Made by a program: the position numbers and the translations under genes. A stretch of 64,000 bases of DNA from Filimonas lacunae (GTDB taxonomy: Bacteria; Bacteroidota; Bacteroidia; Chitinophagales; Chitinophagaceae). Every line of letters starts with the position of its first letter. Position 1 is the first letter of the stretch. This document shows positions 1-11,700 of this stretch, one piece after another. The stretch is from contig NZ_AP017422.1 in the NCBI RefSeq assembly GCF_002355595.1, positions 3,472,001 to 3,536,000 of the forward strand, in the 5' to 3' direction. The notes below the pieces were generated by a model. That model worked only from the letters and a program-made list of their open reading frames with translations, ran no database searches and was not told where the DNA came from.

Positions 1-183
1 TCTTCCCGAACGTAAAGAAGATGCTATTTTATTACGGTTGTAATCAAGCTTTTCCGCCGCTTCCTGTACCACTTTTTTAGTGGCAGCACTAATTTCAGGA
101 TGATTGGATAAGGCACGGGACACTGTAGCCGGTGTAATGTTCAGCTCCCTGGCAATATCAGCGATGGTAACACGTTTTTTCAA
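1..183 (-). CDS. LacI/GalR-family transcriptional regulator, N-terminal part (truncated by window edge)
   Basis: Only the first 61 codons lie in the window. They encode the LacI-family DNA-binding headpiece: an HTH beginning VTIADIARELNITPATVSRA, followed by the hinge-helix segment that inserts into the minor groove (NRNKIASSLR). The reading frame has a TAA a few codons upstream, so the start must be the TTG at 183 or a rarer codon just before it. No strong ribosome-binding site is visible, as is usual in Bacteroidota. The ligand-binding domain lies outside the window, so the effector is unknown. Such proteins usually repress or activate a sugar-utilisation operon. The family call is secure from the HTH alone. 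Confidence 0.9.
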   Translation of the reverse strand, partial: MKKRVTIADIARELNITPATVSRALSNHPEISAATKKVVQEAAEKLDYNRNKIASSLRSGR

Positions 184-319
184 GTCCGTAATCGTTTACG
201 ATGCCGTAAAGTAATGCGGAATTTTCAAATGAGGGGATATTTTTTGCCGGGGAGATGGAAAATGGCTACTGAAAACAATGAGGAAAGAAGGTGAACGGGA
301 AAAACATATTAATACAGCC

Positions 320-365
320 CTGTACAAAAACAAAACCTCAGCAGGGTCGTAGCCACTACTGAGGT
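320..365 (-). terminator. Rho-independent terminator of the small unknown gene
   Basis: An inverted repeat (335-344 against 356-365, one mismatch) encloses an 11-nt loop. On the minus strand it is followed by a T-rich tract (ggttttgtttttg). It lies about 30 bp past the stop codon at 397. Confidence 0.7.
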
Positions 366-396
366 ACAGTAAATATCTTGTAAAACAGTTAGCTTA

Positions 397-711
397 TTAG
401 GAAGCCCTCACAAACATAGGGTCAGCCGCCAGCAACTGGTCTATTTGCTCAATACATTTGGCATTTTTGCGGGCAACGATACAGGAGGTATTGCTCATGT
501 CTTTCGACAGAACAAAGTTACCCAGATCACTATCCACATTCACCACCATTTCATTGTTTGTCCACAATTCACCAATATTTCTGATCATGGGACGGGCACT
601 GCTTAAAGCACCAAACACATTACGGAAGATGCCATCACTTTCTGTTCCTTTAAAGAATACAATCTGTGCTTCGCCTGCGCTGTACGTCTTTTTGTAGTAG
701 TATTGTTTCAT
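397..711 (-). CDS. Small hypothetical protein (104 aa)
   Basis: The product is not recognised. The likely start is the ATG at 711 (MKQYYYKKTYSAGEAQIVFF). The frame stays open upstream to 852, but that extension reads like non-coding sequence. The protein is soluble with no signal peptide. It has a central segment rich in N, V and D, and a cysteine in each of the motifs NTSCIVARKN and AKCIEQID. It looks like a small compact alpha/beta domain. A good terminator follows it, and it diverges from the ADP-ribosylglycohydrolase gene. It could be a Chitinophagaceae-specific protein; no function can be assigned. Confidence 0.6.
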   Translation of the reverse strand: MKQYYYKKTYSAGEAQIVFFKGTESDGIFRNVFGALSSARPMIRNIGELWTNNEMVVNVDSDLGNFVLSKDMSNTSCIVARKNAKCIEQIDQLLAADPMFVRAS

Positions 712-1087
712 TCGTGCTATCGTTTTAATCAGGATGTAAAAGTAGCAGGCCGCCCATTGAAACGGAAAAAAGTGGCGCAAATGATATCGACATCTTTTCC
801 AACTCCCCTGATATATAGGAGTGGATAACCTGTTGATTGTAAGTAAATACAAATGAGCAGATCAGGGCATAGGTTGTTCGATTTTCACAGCATCATTGTA
901 AACAAATGAATCCCAAACGCTTGCAAAGGCTTACTGAATGTGCATTTGAAGCATTTACTGAATAGCCCGAGGATATTCACACGCCGTTTTGCAGGCCATC
1001 TTATTAACAGTCAACACCAATGTGGATAAACCGTGTAAATTGCAGTTCGTCTCTTTTCACCTTTTCATCCATAAACCAGTTTTAAAC
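712..1087. promoter_or_regulatory. Divergent intergenic region
   Basis: About 375 bp separate two divergent genes, so promoters for both should lie here. No exact TAnnTTTG box was found in a position that would settle either start. No RNA gene or further coding sequence was recognised. Confidence 0.35.
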
Positions 1088-2017
1088 ATGTCTTCTCGTA
1101 CGCCTTTACAGCTGGCCCAACTTTCCCTGCTGGGTTTATCCGTTGGGGATGCATTCGGAGAAACCTTCTTTGGGCCCGTGGATATCATCACCGAAAGGCT
1201 ACAAAACAGAAAACTACAGGAAGGTAACTGGCTTTTTACAGATGATACAGTCATGAGCATTGGCATTTACAACACGCTTGCCCAACATCAACATATTAAC
1301 CAGGATGCACTGGCGAAAGAATTTGCCAATAACTATTTATTGGACGACTACAGGGGATACGGAGGAACTGCCCATGGCATTTTACGCGATTTTGCCGCCA
1401 ACAAGCCCTGGCAGCAAGTGAGCCAGGCAGTATTTGACGGAATGGGCTCTATGGGCAACGGCGCTGCTATGCGCTCAGGTTTAATCGGTGCCTATTTCTA
1501 TAATAATACAGATAAGGTAATTGAACAATCCACCCTGGCGGCAGAGATCACACATTTTCACACAGAAGCCATTGCAGGTGCCATTGCGGTGGCACTGGCT
1601 GCATGTATTTGTACACGTTCCGGAGTGAATAACCAGACATTACCACCGGAGGAGTTTTTTGCCTTTATAATAGAACATACACCCAATGGAGAGGTAAAGC
1701 AATTGCTTAAAAAAGCCGCTACCCTGCCTGCTGATTACGACATACGCACCATTACAGCTATATTAGGTAACGGCACCCGGTTAACAGCGCAGGACACGGT
1801 GCCCTTTGCACTCTGGTGCGCTGCCCACCACCTGACTTCCTTTTCCGAAGCTATCTGGACAGGTGTAAGCGGGCTGGGCGACAGGGATACTATCTGTGCC
1901 ATCATTGGCAGTATCGTTGTTTTGCAAACCGGAGCTTCGGCCATTCCCCAGCAATGGCTGCTGCAAACAGAACCCTTTGATAAGTCTGTATTTTATAGAG
2001 GTGGTCATCAGACTTAA
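1088..2017 (+). CDS. ADP-ribosylglycohydrolase family protein
   Basis: A 309-aa protein of the ADP-ribosyl-glycohydrolase (DraG/ARH) family, which removes ADP-ribose from modified proteins, nucleic acids or metabolites using two Mg ions. Visible family motifs are GDAFGE near residue 19, FTDDTVMS near 49 (the acidic metal-binding cluster), a GNGAAMR segment, and SGLGDRDT near 261, which supplies the C-terminal metal-binding Asp pair. The length is normal. The ATG at 1088 was chosen because the family fold begins directly after it; an upstream in-frame start at 989 would add 33 residues with no family resemblance. There is no signal peptide, so it is cytoplasmic. It appears monocistronic, so its substrate cannot be inferred from neighbours. 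Confidence 0.9.
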   Translation: MSSRTPLQLAQLSLLGLSVGDAFGETFFGPVDIITERLQNRKLQEGNWLFTDDTVMSIGIYNTLAQHQHINQDALAKEFANNYLLDDYRGYGGTAHGILRDFAANKPWQQVSQAVFDGMGSMGNGAAMRSGLIGAYFYNNTDKVIEQSTLAAEITHFHTEAIAGAIAVALAACICTRSGVNNQTLPPEEFFAFIIEHTPNGEVKQLLKKAATLPADYDIRTITAILGNGTRLTAQDTVPFALWCAAHHLTSFSEAIWTGVSGLGDRDTICAIIGSIVVLQTGASAIPQQWLLQTEPFDKSVFYRGGHQT

Positions 2018-2086
2018 TATAGTAAGTCCGACGGAGGAAATGAACCTGTTGCGTAATCAAAGTATTAATTAAAATAGAAGAAACAG

Positions 2087-2112
2087 AAAAGCCCACATCA
2101 CTGCGGGCTTCC
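2087..2112. terminator. Short hairpin terminator after the ADP-ribosylglycohydrolase gene
   Basis: Arms aagccc (2089-2094) and gggctt (2105-2110) pair around a 10-nt loop. There is an A-run on the left but no long T-tract on the right, so it is a modest terminator. Confidence 0.45.
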
Positions 2113-2133
2113 CATCTATAACTATAAAACACT

Positions 2134-2375
2134 TTAATTCCTTCGTCTCCTCAACAGCAGCACCACTGCAAATAAGGCGATAGCACCAGGCAACACGCCC
2201 AGCAATACCAGCCTGTACATACCTACCTGCTTTCTATCTACCAGCAACCGGTTATCCGGCGGCATAGGCCTGTCTACATTTACCGGAAAGTGTCCCTCAC
2301 TTAACCGTTGGTTTTTACCAGGAAAGCGATGATAGATTTTTCTGCAATGTTATCCGGAAAATTGCCTAATAGCAT
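2134..2375 (-). pseudogene. Decayed 3' end of a membrane protein gene, possibly Gldg-family ABC transporter component
   Basis: On the minus strand the last open frame ends at 2134-2136 and encodes HFPVNVDRPMPPDNRLL, a linker, one hydrophobic segment (MYRLVLLGVLPGAIALFAVV) and a terminal RRRRN. This resembles the C-terminus of auxiliary subunits of Gldg-family ABC exporters, which end in a single transmembrane helix and a basic tail. No start exists in that frame: a TAA sits about 70 codons upstream, and the sequence further upstream reads MLLGNFPDNIAEKSI in a different frame. The piece is therefore a broken remnant next to the Tc operon terminator. The family identity is tentative; the coding look of the tail is clearer. 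Confidence 0.35.
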
Positions 2376-2376
2376 G

Positions 2377-2416
2377 AAAAAGGCGTCTCCTGTTACCCGG
2401 GAGACGCCTTCTTTTT
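2377..2416 (-). terminator. Strong (bidirectional-capable) terminator of the Tc toxin operon
   Basis: An 11-bp perfect stem (aaggcgtctcc, 2380-2390, against ggagacgcctt, 2400-2410) is flanked by an A-run on the left and CTTTTT on the right. It therefore reads as a classical intrinsic terminator in both directions. It lies 25 bp after the nucleotidyltransferase stop codon and marks the 3' end of the operon starting at 19824. Confidence 0.85.
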
Positions 2417-2440
2417 AAATTTCCGCTACAGCTATGTTAT

Positions 2441-2770
2441 CTATACAGCTGCCTTGCTTTTATCGTACCATACCTTCCCTGTCTTCATTACAGAATAGAC
2501 AAAGGAATATTGCTCGGCAATATATACTTCCACCTCCTCCGGCGTGTATACATGCACGTCTACCTTCAATAATAACTGCGACAACAAAGGCCGCACTTCC
2601 AGTGCCCGTGAGGATGGTGGCAAGTACGTGTCTTTTATCACAAATAAATCCAGATCGCTTTTGTACGTGGCGGTGCCTTTGGCATACGAGCCAAACACAA
2701 TCACCTTTTCCGGCTGTATACGTTGCACTATTTTATTTACCAGTGCCTGTATTTCTGTTTCTGTAAACAT
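2441..2770 (-). CDS. MNT-type nucleotidyltransferase domain protein coupled to the Tc operon
   Basis: A 109-aa minimal nucleotidyltransferase of the MNT/KNTase-like group. The signature is VIVFGSYAKGTATYKSDLDL: the G-S-x-A-x-G loop near residue 26 and the DxD metal-binding pair near 38. Such proteins transfer nucleotides (often AMP) to proteins or small molecules, and several act as antitoxins that AMPylate a HEPN-domain toxin. Its ATG (2768-2770) overlaps the TcA stop codon (2770-2772) by one base, giving TAATG, so translation is probably coupled. No HEPN gene is next to it; a strong terminator follows instead. Its role in the Tc operon is unknown. Modification or control of the toxin, self-protection, or chance co-transcription are all possible. 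Confidence 0.85.
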   Translation of the reverse strand: MFTETEIQALVNKIVQRIQPEKVIVFGSYAKGTATYKSDLDLFVIKDTYLPPSSRALEVRPLLSQLLLKVDVHVYTPEEVEVYIAEQYSFVYSVMKTGKVWYDKSKAAV

Positions 2771-5700
2771 TAGCTGATAGCGTAATTAATGATTAAAAAG
2801 AGTTCTGTAATAGCATCTGCCGGCAGTGATTTAAAATCGGTGGCCCCGTCTTCCTGAATTTTTACCGTCCAGGAGTTCAGGTTTACTTCGTTGCCGGTAA
2901 GGTCTTTTAACACACTGTTCAAACCCTGGTAAGTGCCGCCGGCAGATAGTGTGAGGTAATCGCCCGGAGTAGTACCTACTGGCGACAGCATTATTTTGTA
3001 GGTTTTAGCACTGTCTTTCAGCAAGGCTACCAATTCTATTTTAGATACCTTTTTATTAGCAAAGCCCCTGGTATAATAAGGCAGGCGCTGCTGCAGGTTT
3101 TCCAGCACCAGCTCCTGGTCGTCGGTGTTATTCGCCGGGTGCATGAATTGATACCATTGTGAAGAAAATTCCTTTCTGATATCATACACGCGGAATAAAC
3201 CTTTTTTGTTCTCCGCCAGGCCCAGTGCGTTCAACTTCTGATTAAAGTCTTTCACCACTTCTGTTTTCAGGGCATCCCCTCCTTCCCTGGCGGTGTAGTG
3301 CACATGTAATATCACATCAGAGATAGTAGCGGGATCAAACTGCTGGAAATGTTTGTTTATTTTAATGTGCCAGGTGCCAATAGCGCCTGCGCCTTCAAAG
3401 GGCAGATAGCGGTCGTCGCGAAAATCCAGTTCAAACATGCCACTGTCGTTTTGCGCCGAGCTGGTGGCGATAGATTGTATCAGGGATGTTTCATCTCTGA
3501 AGCGTGGATCGTCGATAGTAAGATCACGCTCGTATTTACCGCCCAGCAAGGTGGAATCTTTTCTCAGGTGGTTGCTGGTGAGGGTAAGCGTGCAGGCAAT
3601 AGTAGTATAAGGGCCTGTAATGCAGGGAATGGATAAGCTTACAGCTTTTACACGTCTGAAATAATGACCAGGATAATCCATATCATATACCAGCTCAGGC
3701 ACGTTTACAATACACTCGCCGTTCTGGCGCAGTTTTACCAGGGCTACGGGGTCTAACTGTTCCAGCGATATATGTTTGCTCAGTTCATATTCACGGCGGT
3801 TTTGCTCGTAGTAAGCCGTTTCCAGGCGTTTCAGATCGTAATATAGTTTCTCACCGGACAGCAGGCCTTTTTTCAGGCTGTCCCAATAGCCAAACTGTAT
3901 ATAGCCCGAATCACTTAAACCCAGCTCGTACCGGAAGCAACGTTCTGCACGTTTGGCAATATCATAGGCCAGTTGGTAGCTCTGGAAGTATACGGTAGAC
4001 AGCTGGTTAATCATCCAGTCGTACAGTTCTTTGTTGGTGAACTTGGTGGTCATAAACTCCAGCTCTTTCTCCAGGTTCTCTTTCTGTTTGTCGTGGTTCA
4101 CCAGTTCTACATCTGCCAGTTGTTTTTGTATAATGGCAGCGGCTATTTGTTTGTCTAACTGCGGTAGTTCTTTTTCTGCAAGACGTTTCTGGAAGTCCCA
4201 CTCATCGGCGCGCCTGTTATATTCAGAAACAGTGGTGATTAAAGAGGCTGTTTTATCCAGTGTAGCAGCAATGGTTTCCAGGGTACGAACCGCCATTTCC
4301 GCGCCGTTACCAACTTGCGGACCACCAAAGCTGCCCGACACCTCCGGTGTACCACCAAAGCCGGCGGCGCCTACCAGGAAAGAAGGGATCAATTTAAGGC
4401 CACCTGATATAATGTAACCGGCAGCCACAGCAGCGCTCATTACTGTAGAGGCAGTAGATAAGCCAAATGCAGTTATTTCACCGGCATTCCATCCGTCTTT
4501 TACCAGTTTGGCATAATGGGCCCGCCTTTCCTCTGTTACTTTTTTCCCTTCTATCAATGCCTCCCAGTTACGTACTGCCAGGTTAATCTGTTTGGCTTTT
4601 ACGTTTCTTACGGCATTCATCATGGATATTTCGTGGCTGGAACGCAGTAAAGAAAATGCTTCTGCATCTTTCTTTTCCAGCGCTGCCAGCATAGCCCCGC
4701 CCAGCGATTTAACTTCACTACACAAATCCAAAGCACGTTGTATCATAAAGCTGAACCGGTACAGTGGCAAAGGCGCATTTAAATCGGATAAGATAGAACT
4801 GATGTCCAGGCCACCGGCAGCCGCGCGCACCAGCGCACCAGGATCGATAGGCGGATCAAACAACGGAAGTTGTTGCACCAGCCCGTCTATATTCATGCTG
4901 TGGCGTATTTTAAATAACCTGTCAGCTACCGTATCCCATAAGGTTAATAACTTATCGTTGTTGGGAATGCCAAAGTACAGCACATCCAGGTGCGGCAGCT
5001 CAGGTGTTTCTTCGCCCAGTGTGCCGGAAGAAGAAGTGTTGGGCAGCAGGTTTTCTACCTCCATCAACACGTTGCCAAAGGCATCAACGCCTTCTTTCTC
5101 TAACTGATAGTAGGTCTTTACCGGGTTGGCTACTTTTTTAGGAATGCTTTTAGGACGCGGCCCAAGCACGGCATCGGCCATTACATATAGCTGAGTGGCT
5201 TCGTTAATGGTTTCAATGGTGTTTTGGCGAAACAACTGATCGCCCCAGGCTATCAGTGTTTGTATGTATTTAATCAACACACTTTTCTGATAAGCCACCG
5301 TGCGCATACGCGCTATCAGGTGCGGATTAAACGGATTGTCGCGCCATTCTTTTACCTGTTCTATTACGCCCGATTCCCCTTTGGCTATTTCCAGCAACAG
5401 GTTTTCTATTTTCTGTTTATAGTAATCGGCTTTAGTGGTTTCGTAAAAGGGTTTGGTTATCCAGAACTTCTGTTGTGGCGTATCGTTATCCTGTACGGTA
5501 TTATCGGTGTTGGTGGGGTTAAAGATGTAATGATACCATTCCAATGCTTCTTCAAAGCGCTGGTTGTTTGCCAGCTTATTGGCAATATGAAAAGGCGCAT
5601 GAAAAAACAGTTCCCAGTTATACAACGAATAACCGCCCAGGTAACTGAAGTCAACATCTTCTACCGGGTAAGATGCGGTTTTGTTAGGCAGTGTATAGTT

Positions 5701-8700
5701 TTTAGACACAACCGATGTAGGAAGGTAATCGGCAAAATTGAACAACGCAGGGCTGCCTGGTATGTTTTGCGGCGTTACCTGTATTTGCCTGTTCAGCAAA
5801 CCACTGATACCCCACACGTTCAACTCTTTAATAAACAACTCGGTAAAGGGATGATAATGGATATAAAATTTAAAGTCTCTTTCTTTTTTCACATATCCTA
5901 CACCCGAACTGGTATATGCTGCCGAATCGTTCCAGACATAATCCACGTGATAATTGCGGGCACTGTTCCAGTAAAAGAAAGTGCCCTTGCTTTCCAGTGT
6001 TTGTGCTTTACTGTCTATTACGGTATAGTTGGCCTGCTTAGGGGTATCCAGCACTTTAACGCTATTGGTTAAATCCCTGGTATCGTTATTTACCCACACA
6101 CTGCCATAACCGTAGAAGAAATAGAAAGGCGTATTATAACCATCGTTCTTTATCAGGTTAAAATAAAAGGTGCCGTTTGCCGGTGCAATTAAACCTTCCG
6201 GGTTTACCTCTTCTTCTTCCTGTCCAAACACTTCAATTTGTTTGCCCAGCTTTTGATAACCGTAATTGCCTATAGGGAATTTATTATTGCTGTAATTGGT
6301 TTTAAATATTTTGGCATAGATATTCGGTATCTGTCGCATCCGGAAAGCAACCCTGTCCAGGTTATTACCTCCTACCATAGAATGGCTTAATGTATTCTGG
6401 TATTCGGATAATATTCTCGGTGTCCATTTGCCTTTTTTCAGTTCGCTCCAGAACATCCTTATTTCCCAATAACGAACGGGCGAAAGACTCATTGTGCCGC
6501 CTGCGCTGGGAACAGCAAACTGGGTAGGCTCTACTGCTTTTTCTATAAACTGTGGCCATAACAAGTGCAATCTTCTGTTATGAATACCTATTACCAGGTG
6601 ATTGCCTTCAATTTCCAGATCTATTTTTTCCCAGGCGGTAAACCTGCCACGGTTAATGCGTTTGCGATAAAAATATTCAGGCGAATGACTGCTGCGGGTT
6701 CGGCCAATCACATGCAGTATCTCTTCATCGGCACTGATCACTTCCTTGTAAATAGCCCTTGTTTCCAAGTTGCTTACTTTATCCAGTTTTTCCAGGTAAT
6801 TGATATAAGCCTGCTCTGCCGTATCTTTTGTGATATCGTTTTGCATCAGCTCATTTTCCAGCTCGGTAAAGAAGGGCGATTTCTCATCTCTTAATTCAGG
6901 CTCAATCCAGTTTTCGGGATACAGGAATATTTTCCGGTTGGCTTCCCATACCCGGTAATACTTCATCCATTTCCATTGTTTCCATTTAGAATCGGCCTGG
7001 GTATCGGAAGCATCTATTTTTTGTGAGCGAACGATAATGTCTTTTTCCAGGTTCATTAAACAACGCTGCACAAACAGCTGGGTAGAAGCTACGGCCTGCT
7101 TTAAGCGCGAGGTAAGCATTGCCGAACTCATTTCTACGTCAATCAGAAAATAACTGTACAGCGCGTTGGCATCCATCCAAAACTGGTTGCTTTGTGCGGT
7201 TAACCATCCTACCAGTGCATCGCGCTTTTGTTCGCGAAAAGCATCCTGCAGGGGCTGTATCACCTGCTGCCACTGAACCAGGTCGTACCGGGCCTTTACA
7301 GCCTGTTTAATACTTTCGGCATCGGCAAAGGTGGGTTCGGCTTTAGCCCAGGCAATGGCGCGGGCAGCACTAACACCCAGCTTTCTCAAGGCAGCAAAAC
7401 CGTTGCTGAGCCTTAACAGTGAAGCCGACTTTTTAAACTCCTGCTTTACATCCCAACGGTAGGCGTTTACCCTGTCTTTAATGTCCTGCACTTCCCACGA
7501 GCTTAATAAAGACAGTGCATTGATGCAATTAGTAGCCGTAGAGCTGCCATTTAACACCACATCCAGGAATTCAAACGCTGTTTGTTCCGCAACCGGCAGT
7601 GCGCTTTTCCATACAAAGAAGCCGGTTAACTGCAACCACGAAGTAAGTGCAATAGTGATGCCTGTGCTCACCGGAAATTGTGCGGGATGCGGCCAGCCCA
7701 TGTCTGCGGCATGTGTGCCGGTTAGCCACCAGGCCAGCTCATCGGGTTTTATTTTTAGTTTGCTTATAATCAGCCCGTTCTTATGCAACAGGCGTAACGC
7801 CTGGTAGGCATTGGCAAAATTGGCTTCGTTAATGTCGAAGGTATAAGTGCCGTTGGACTGCTGTTGCAACAGGTTGCTGCTGTTAAGGTGCTGAATTAAA
7901 GCAATGGTGTTGCCGCTTAATTGCAAACGGGTAAGTAAGGCATCGGCAACAGGCACTTCCAGCTGTAACAGCTCCGCTATCTTTTGTTTAATGAAAATCT
8001 CTTTTTTTGTTTGCAACAGGTAGCCCTGTAACACAGGCTGAAACCAGGCAAAGCGATTGGCAACAGTCATGCCTGTTCCTCCTGGCGGTGGTGCAGCCAG
8101 GTTGGTTTTGGCAACGGTTACCTCTGTTACCTGCGCAAAGTAGGCATCGATGATGGTGTTGTAGGTTTCTGTTGGCGTATCTATCCAGGTGCCGTTAATC
8201 ACTGACCATGCTTTTACCTGGTCGCTGTCTTTGGTTAAAGCAGGCAATAGTCCCAGTTTACTTTTAATGTATTCTTCCTGTGTTTCTTCCGGCTTTATAC
8301 TCAGATCTTCTATAAGGGCATGCAACCCTTCTCGAATGGCTTTTAAAGCATTTACAATGGCTTTGTCTTCCAGTGCAATGCCGCCGTTTACTTTATATTG
8401 ATGCGCCAGCAGGTAATCCACTTCCCAGATAGAAAAACCGGAAGCTACGATATTGTCTGCCAGCTCTATCAACGCTAAAGCATTGGCCGGGCTGGTGAAT
8501 GGATTGGTACCGGATAACCGGATCAATCGTAACAACTGATCGGTAGTGAAGGATAGTCCTTTGCTTAATATGGTAATGCGATATATCTTATTCAACACCT
8601 CCCAGCTCAACGTACTGGTAACAGTCAATGCTAAATGTTCCAGTATCAGGTTCACATCTTCTTCTGTAATACGGAAGGCAGCCAGTATGCCGGGTATTTT

Positions 8701-11700
8701 ATCGGGAATGGAGGTGGCCAAATCTCCACCAATAGGGCCGAATAACTGGGCGGGGCTTTCGGGGAATACAGTAGTGGCATCTACCAGCTTGTTGCGAAAC
8801 AGTTGCTGATACAGGGTTTGAATAGCAGGTGCTTCTGTTTTGCTTCTGTCTGCATAAGCCGTATGCCCTATGCCGGTAAACAACGCCTGCACCACTGGCC
8901 AGTCTAAGCCCAGTTTTTCGCGTATACGTTGCATGCGCGAAATATCCTGTAATACGGCATCGGTTAATTGCTTATCTGTAACAGCAGCATCCGCATTCCC
9001 ATCAGGCAGCATCATATCCAGCTCCCACATGGAGCATTGCAAGCGCCGCCACAGTCTTATAAAACGATGAATGCGGTTCAAGGCATCCTGTGTAAGCCCT
9101 ACAATAGTAAAGCGGGTGGTATCGCAGTTGGCGGCATTAGCATCGGCATTGTCGTTAATGAAAATACTGCCATTAGGGTTTATAAACTGCATATCCAGCA
9201 ATTGCAGCAGCGCTTTATAAGAAAGCCCAGTGCGGTGCAGCATAACAGATACATTGCTTAACACCTGTATCCAGCTACCGGTAACATGGGTGGTGGCATC
9301 GGCAGGCGTTTCCGGGTGCACCAGGTTGTTGCCGTTTTCTACCAGGCCCCAGAAATCCCAGGATTGCTTGCCAGCCAGCGTGGCTGTAATAATTTTTCTT
9401 TCTGTTTCCGCTATGCCCAGCCAGGCGCTGTCAATCTGCACCAGTGTGGGCGCTAACGTAACATTATCGGCCTGCTTTTGCTGAAACAGTTCAAACAACT
9501 TCGGCTGTGCCACGCCCAGGTGGTTCAGGTAAGCGGCAGACTGCACATACCCCAGGTTATAAGGCAAGCCAAACGGAAACACCGCTTTGGATAATTTATC
9601 ATACGCTGCAGAGTTCGTGTATTCCGGATTGGCGCGTAGTTCGGCAGCCGTAAGGTGGGTTTGTTTGGAAGGCAGCAACACCAGCTGGGTAACCTGTTTA
9701 AACACCTGGTACGAACGTTGTTTATCTCTGATCACCCAACGGTTGCGGCTATCAGGCGCATATACCAATGCATCGCTATCAATGGATAATTGTTTTTGTG
9801 CCAGTTCATTCCTTACACTGGTTTTGATGGTACCTGCTGCCAGGTCGGCTTCAATAGCAGCATTCAAGGTAATGGGTGCCAGGGGCGACACTATATCTTC
9901 CAGAATTTCATTTACCAGGTCGATATAAGGCAGTGGCGTATTGGTGTTTTCGCAACTCAGTTCTATATCTCCCAGGTCGGGCCTGCGTTCCAGCAACACC
10001 TGCTTTACTTTTTTACCGGCATGTGCTCCTGTTCCATTGGTGTTACGCTCTCCTAAAAAGCGCAATATGTCCACGTAATGGGCAGCAGCACTGTATACGG
10101 AACGGCACTCAGTTACTTCGCAATAATCCAGCGAACCAAACAGGGTTTGCAGGTTAGGCAGGCTGTTATTGGCCGGGGCGATGCCTGTTAAATTACCCAG
10201 CTTACCCAATCCGGCAATAATACCGGATACATCCGGCACCCCAAGCGGAGTAAGGCCATTGAGTGCCACGTTATAGTTGCCAAAATAGTGTAAGGCCAAT
10301 GCATAGGTGTTCTCGGCTTTCTGGTATATTTTTTTGCTTTCCAGTTTATTAATGCCGGTGTCTTTTAAGGTGGCCACAAACTGCTCGCGCCCCATAAAGT
10401 AAATTTGCTGGGCCGAAACAATGTTTTGCGACATAAGCGTGTCAACTGCCTTGTAAGTGGCATTCAGTTTAAATACACGCTGTATGGATTTTAAATCGTT
10501 GAGCAGGCCTTCTTTGTCTTTTACCTCTTTTAAGGCGCCTTCGTTTTTCGCAAGGTAATGATCGATACGGTAACGATCGAGGTAAAATTCGGGATTGGCA
10601 TTTAAAAACTGTGCCACTTCCTGCCTGGCGGCCAGCGGGCTTTTTTCATTTTTTTCCAGGCGCGCACTAAAGGCAGTGGTAGGGTAAGCGCGCTCCCAGG
10701 TACGTTCCAGTATAGTGCCAAATTCAGCGTATTTCTCTTCCTCTGTATCGCCATCCATATTGCCGGGTATGCCTATTGTTTCGCCCGCAATGGTTTTTTC
10801 TTTTAACAGGGCTATCCAATCGTTTTTATCCAGTTTGGCCAGCTGGCGTTTGGCGGTTAATTCGTTGGCTTTGAATTTCTGGTTTAAAGCGGCTACCAGG
10901 GGAATATGGTTGCGTACCAATGCACCCAGTTGAAAGTTCAGCCTGGCATCTCTCACGACTTCTTTATCAAAAACATTCTCTGTTTCCAGTTGCTTCCAGA
11001 AGGTAGATAAGGGGCCTTCGAATGTAGTGAATGCAGCCATAAACTTCGTCTGGTCTTTGGCCAGTTCCGGCGTCAGTTCCAGCAGTTGCCCGATGGTACC
11101 TTTACCCCCTCCTATAATGGTTTTGGCTGCATAGCGTAGTTTTATCTGCTGCAATATTTCCAGTATCTTTTCTATAGCTGCTTTTATTTCGGCAGGTATA
11201 ATATTCTCTGTTAACGCCTTTTGCAGCGCCTGCGCCTGCAGGTCTTTACTAATGAGCGTTAAATTTTCCAGTAGCTTGTCTTTTAACAACTCCATGCGTT
11301 CGGGCACCTGCAAATCCAGCAATAAACCTTCATACCACACAGCCGGCTGCCCCTGTTGTATAAAGCCGTAAAACACCGGTGCTTCCAGTGGTGTGTCTTC
11401 CCGTTTTGTTTTTTCAGCCATATGATAGCTCACTATCCACATGCCTATCTGTAACTGGCTAAAACCGGTTTCGCCGGATAAAAAACTAACATCCTGGTGC
11501 TTCTCATCTTCTCTTAGCTCCAACGGCGATAGGCCTTCCAGCAGTGGGGTAAGGGCGGCTTCCAGCGCATCCCATTCACAAGCTCCTTTGTATTCATTTC
11601 CCTTTACATTTACGTTTACTTCCAGCGCTTCTGACGCGTTATAAAAGATGGCTGATTTATACAATTCGCCCCCATTGGCATCCAGCACTTTTACCACTAT

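Noticed and set aside
2134-2770. A HEPN partner for the nucleotidyltransferase
   Set aside because: No HEPN signature (RxxxxH) frame was found upstream or downstream; the adjacent sequences are the TcA gene, a terminator and a gene remnant.
5224-6072. A 282-codon plus-strand frame inside the TcA gene
   Set aside because: It is antisense to a well-supported 3127-aa Tc protein, has no family resemblance, and other plus-strand frames of similar quality occur along the same gene.
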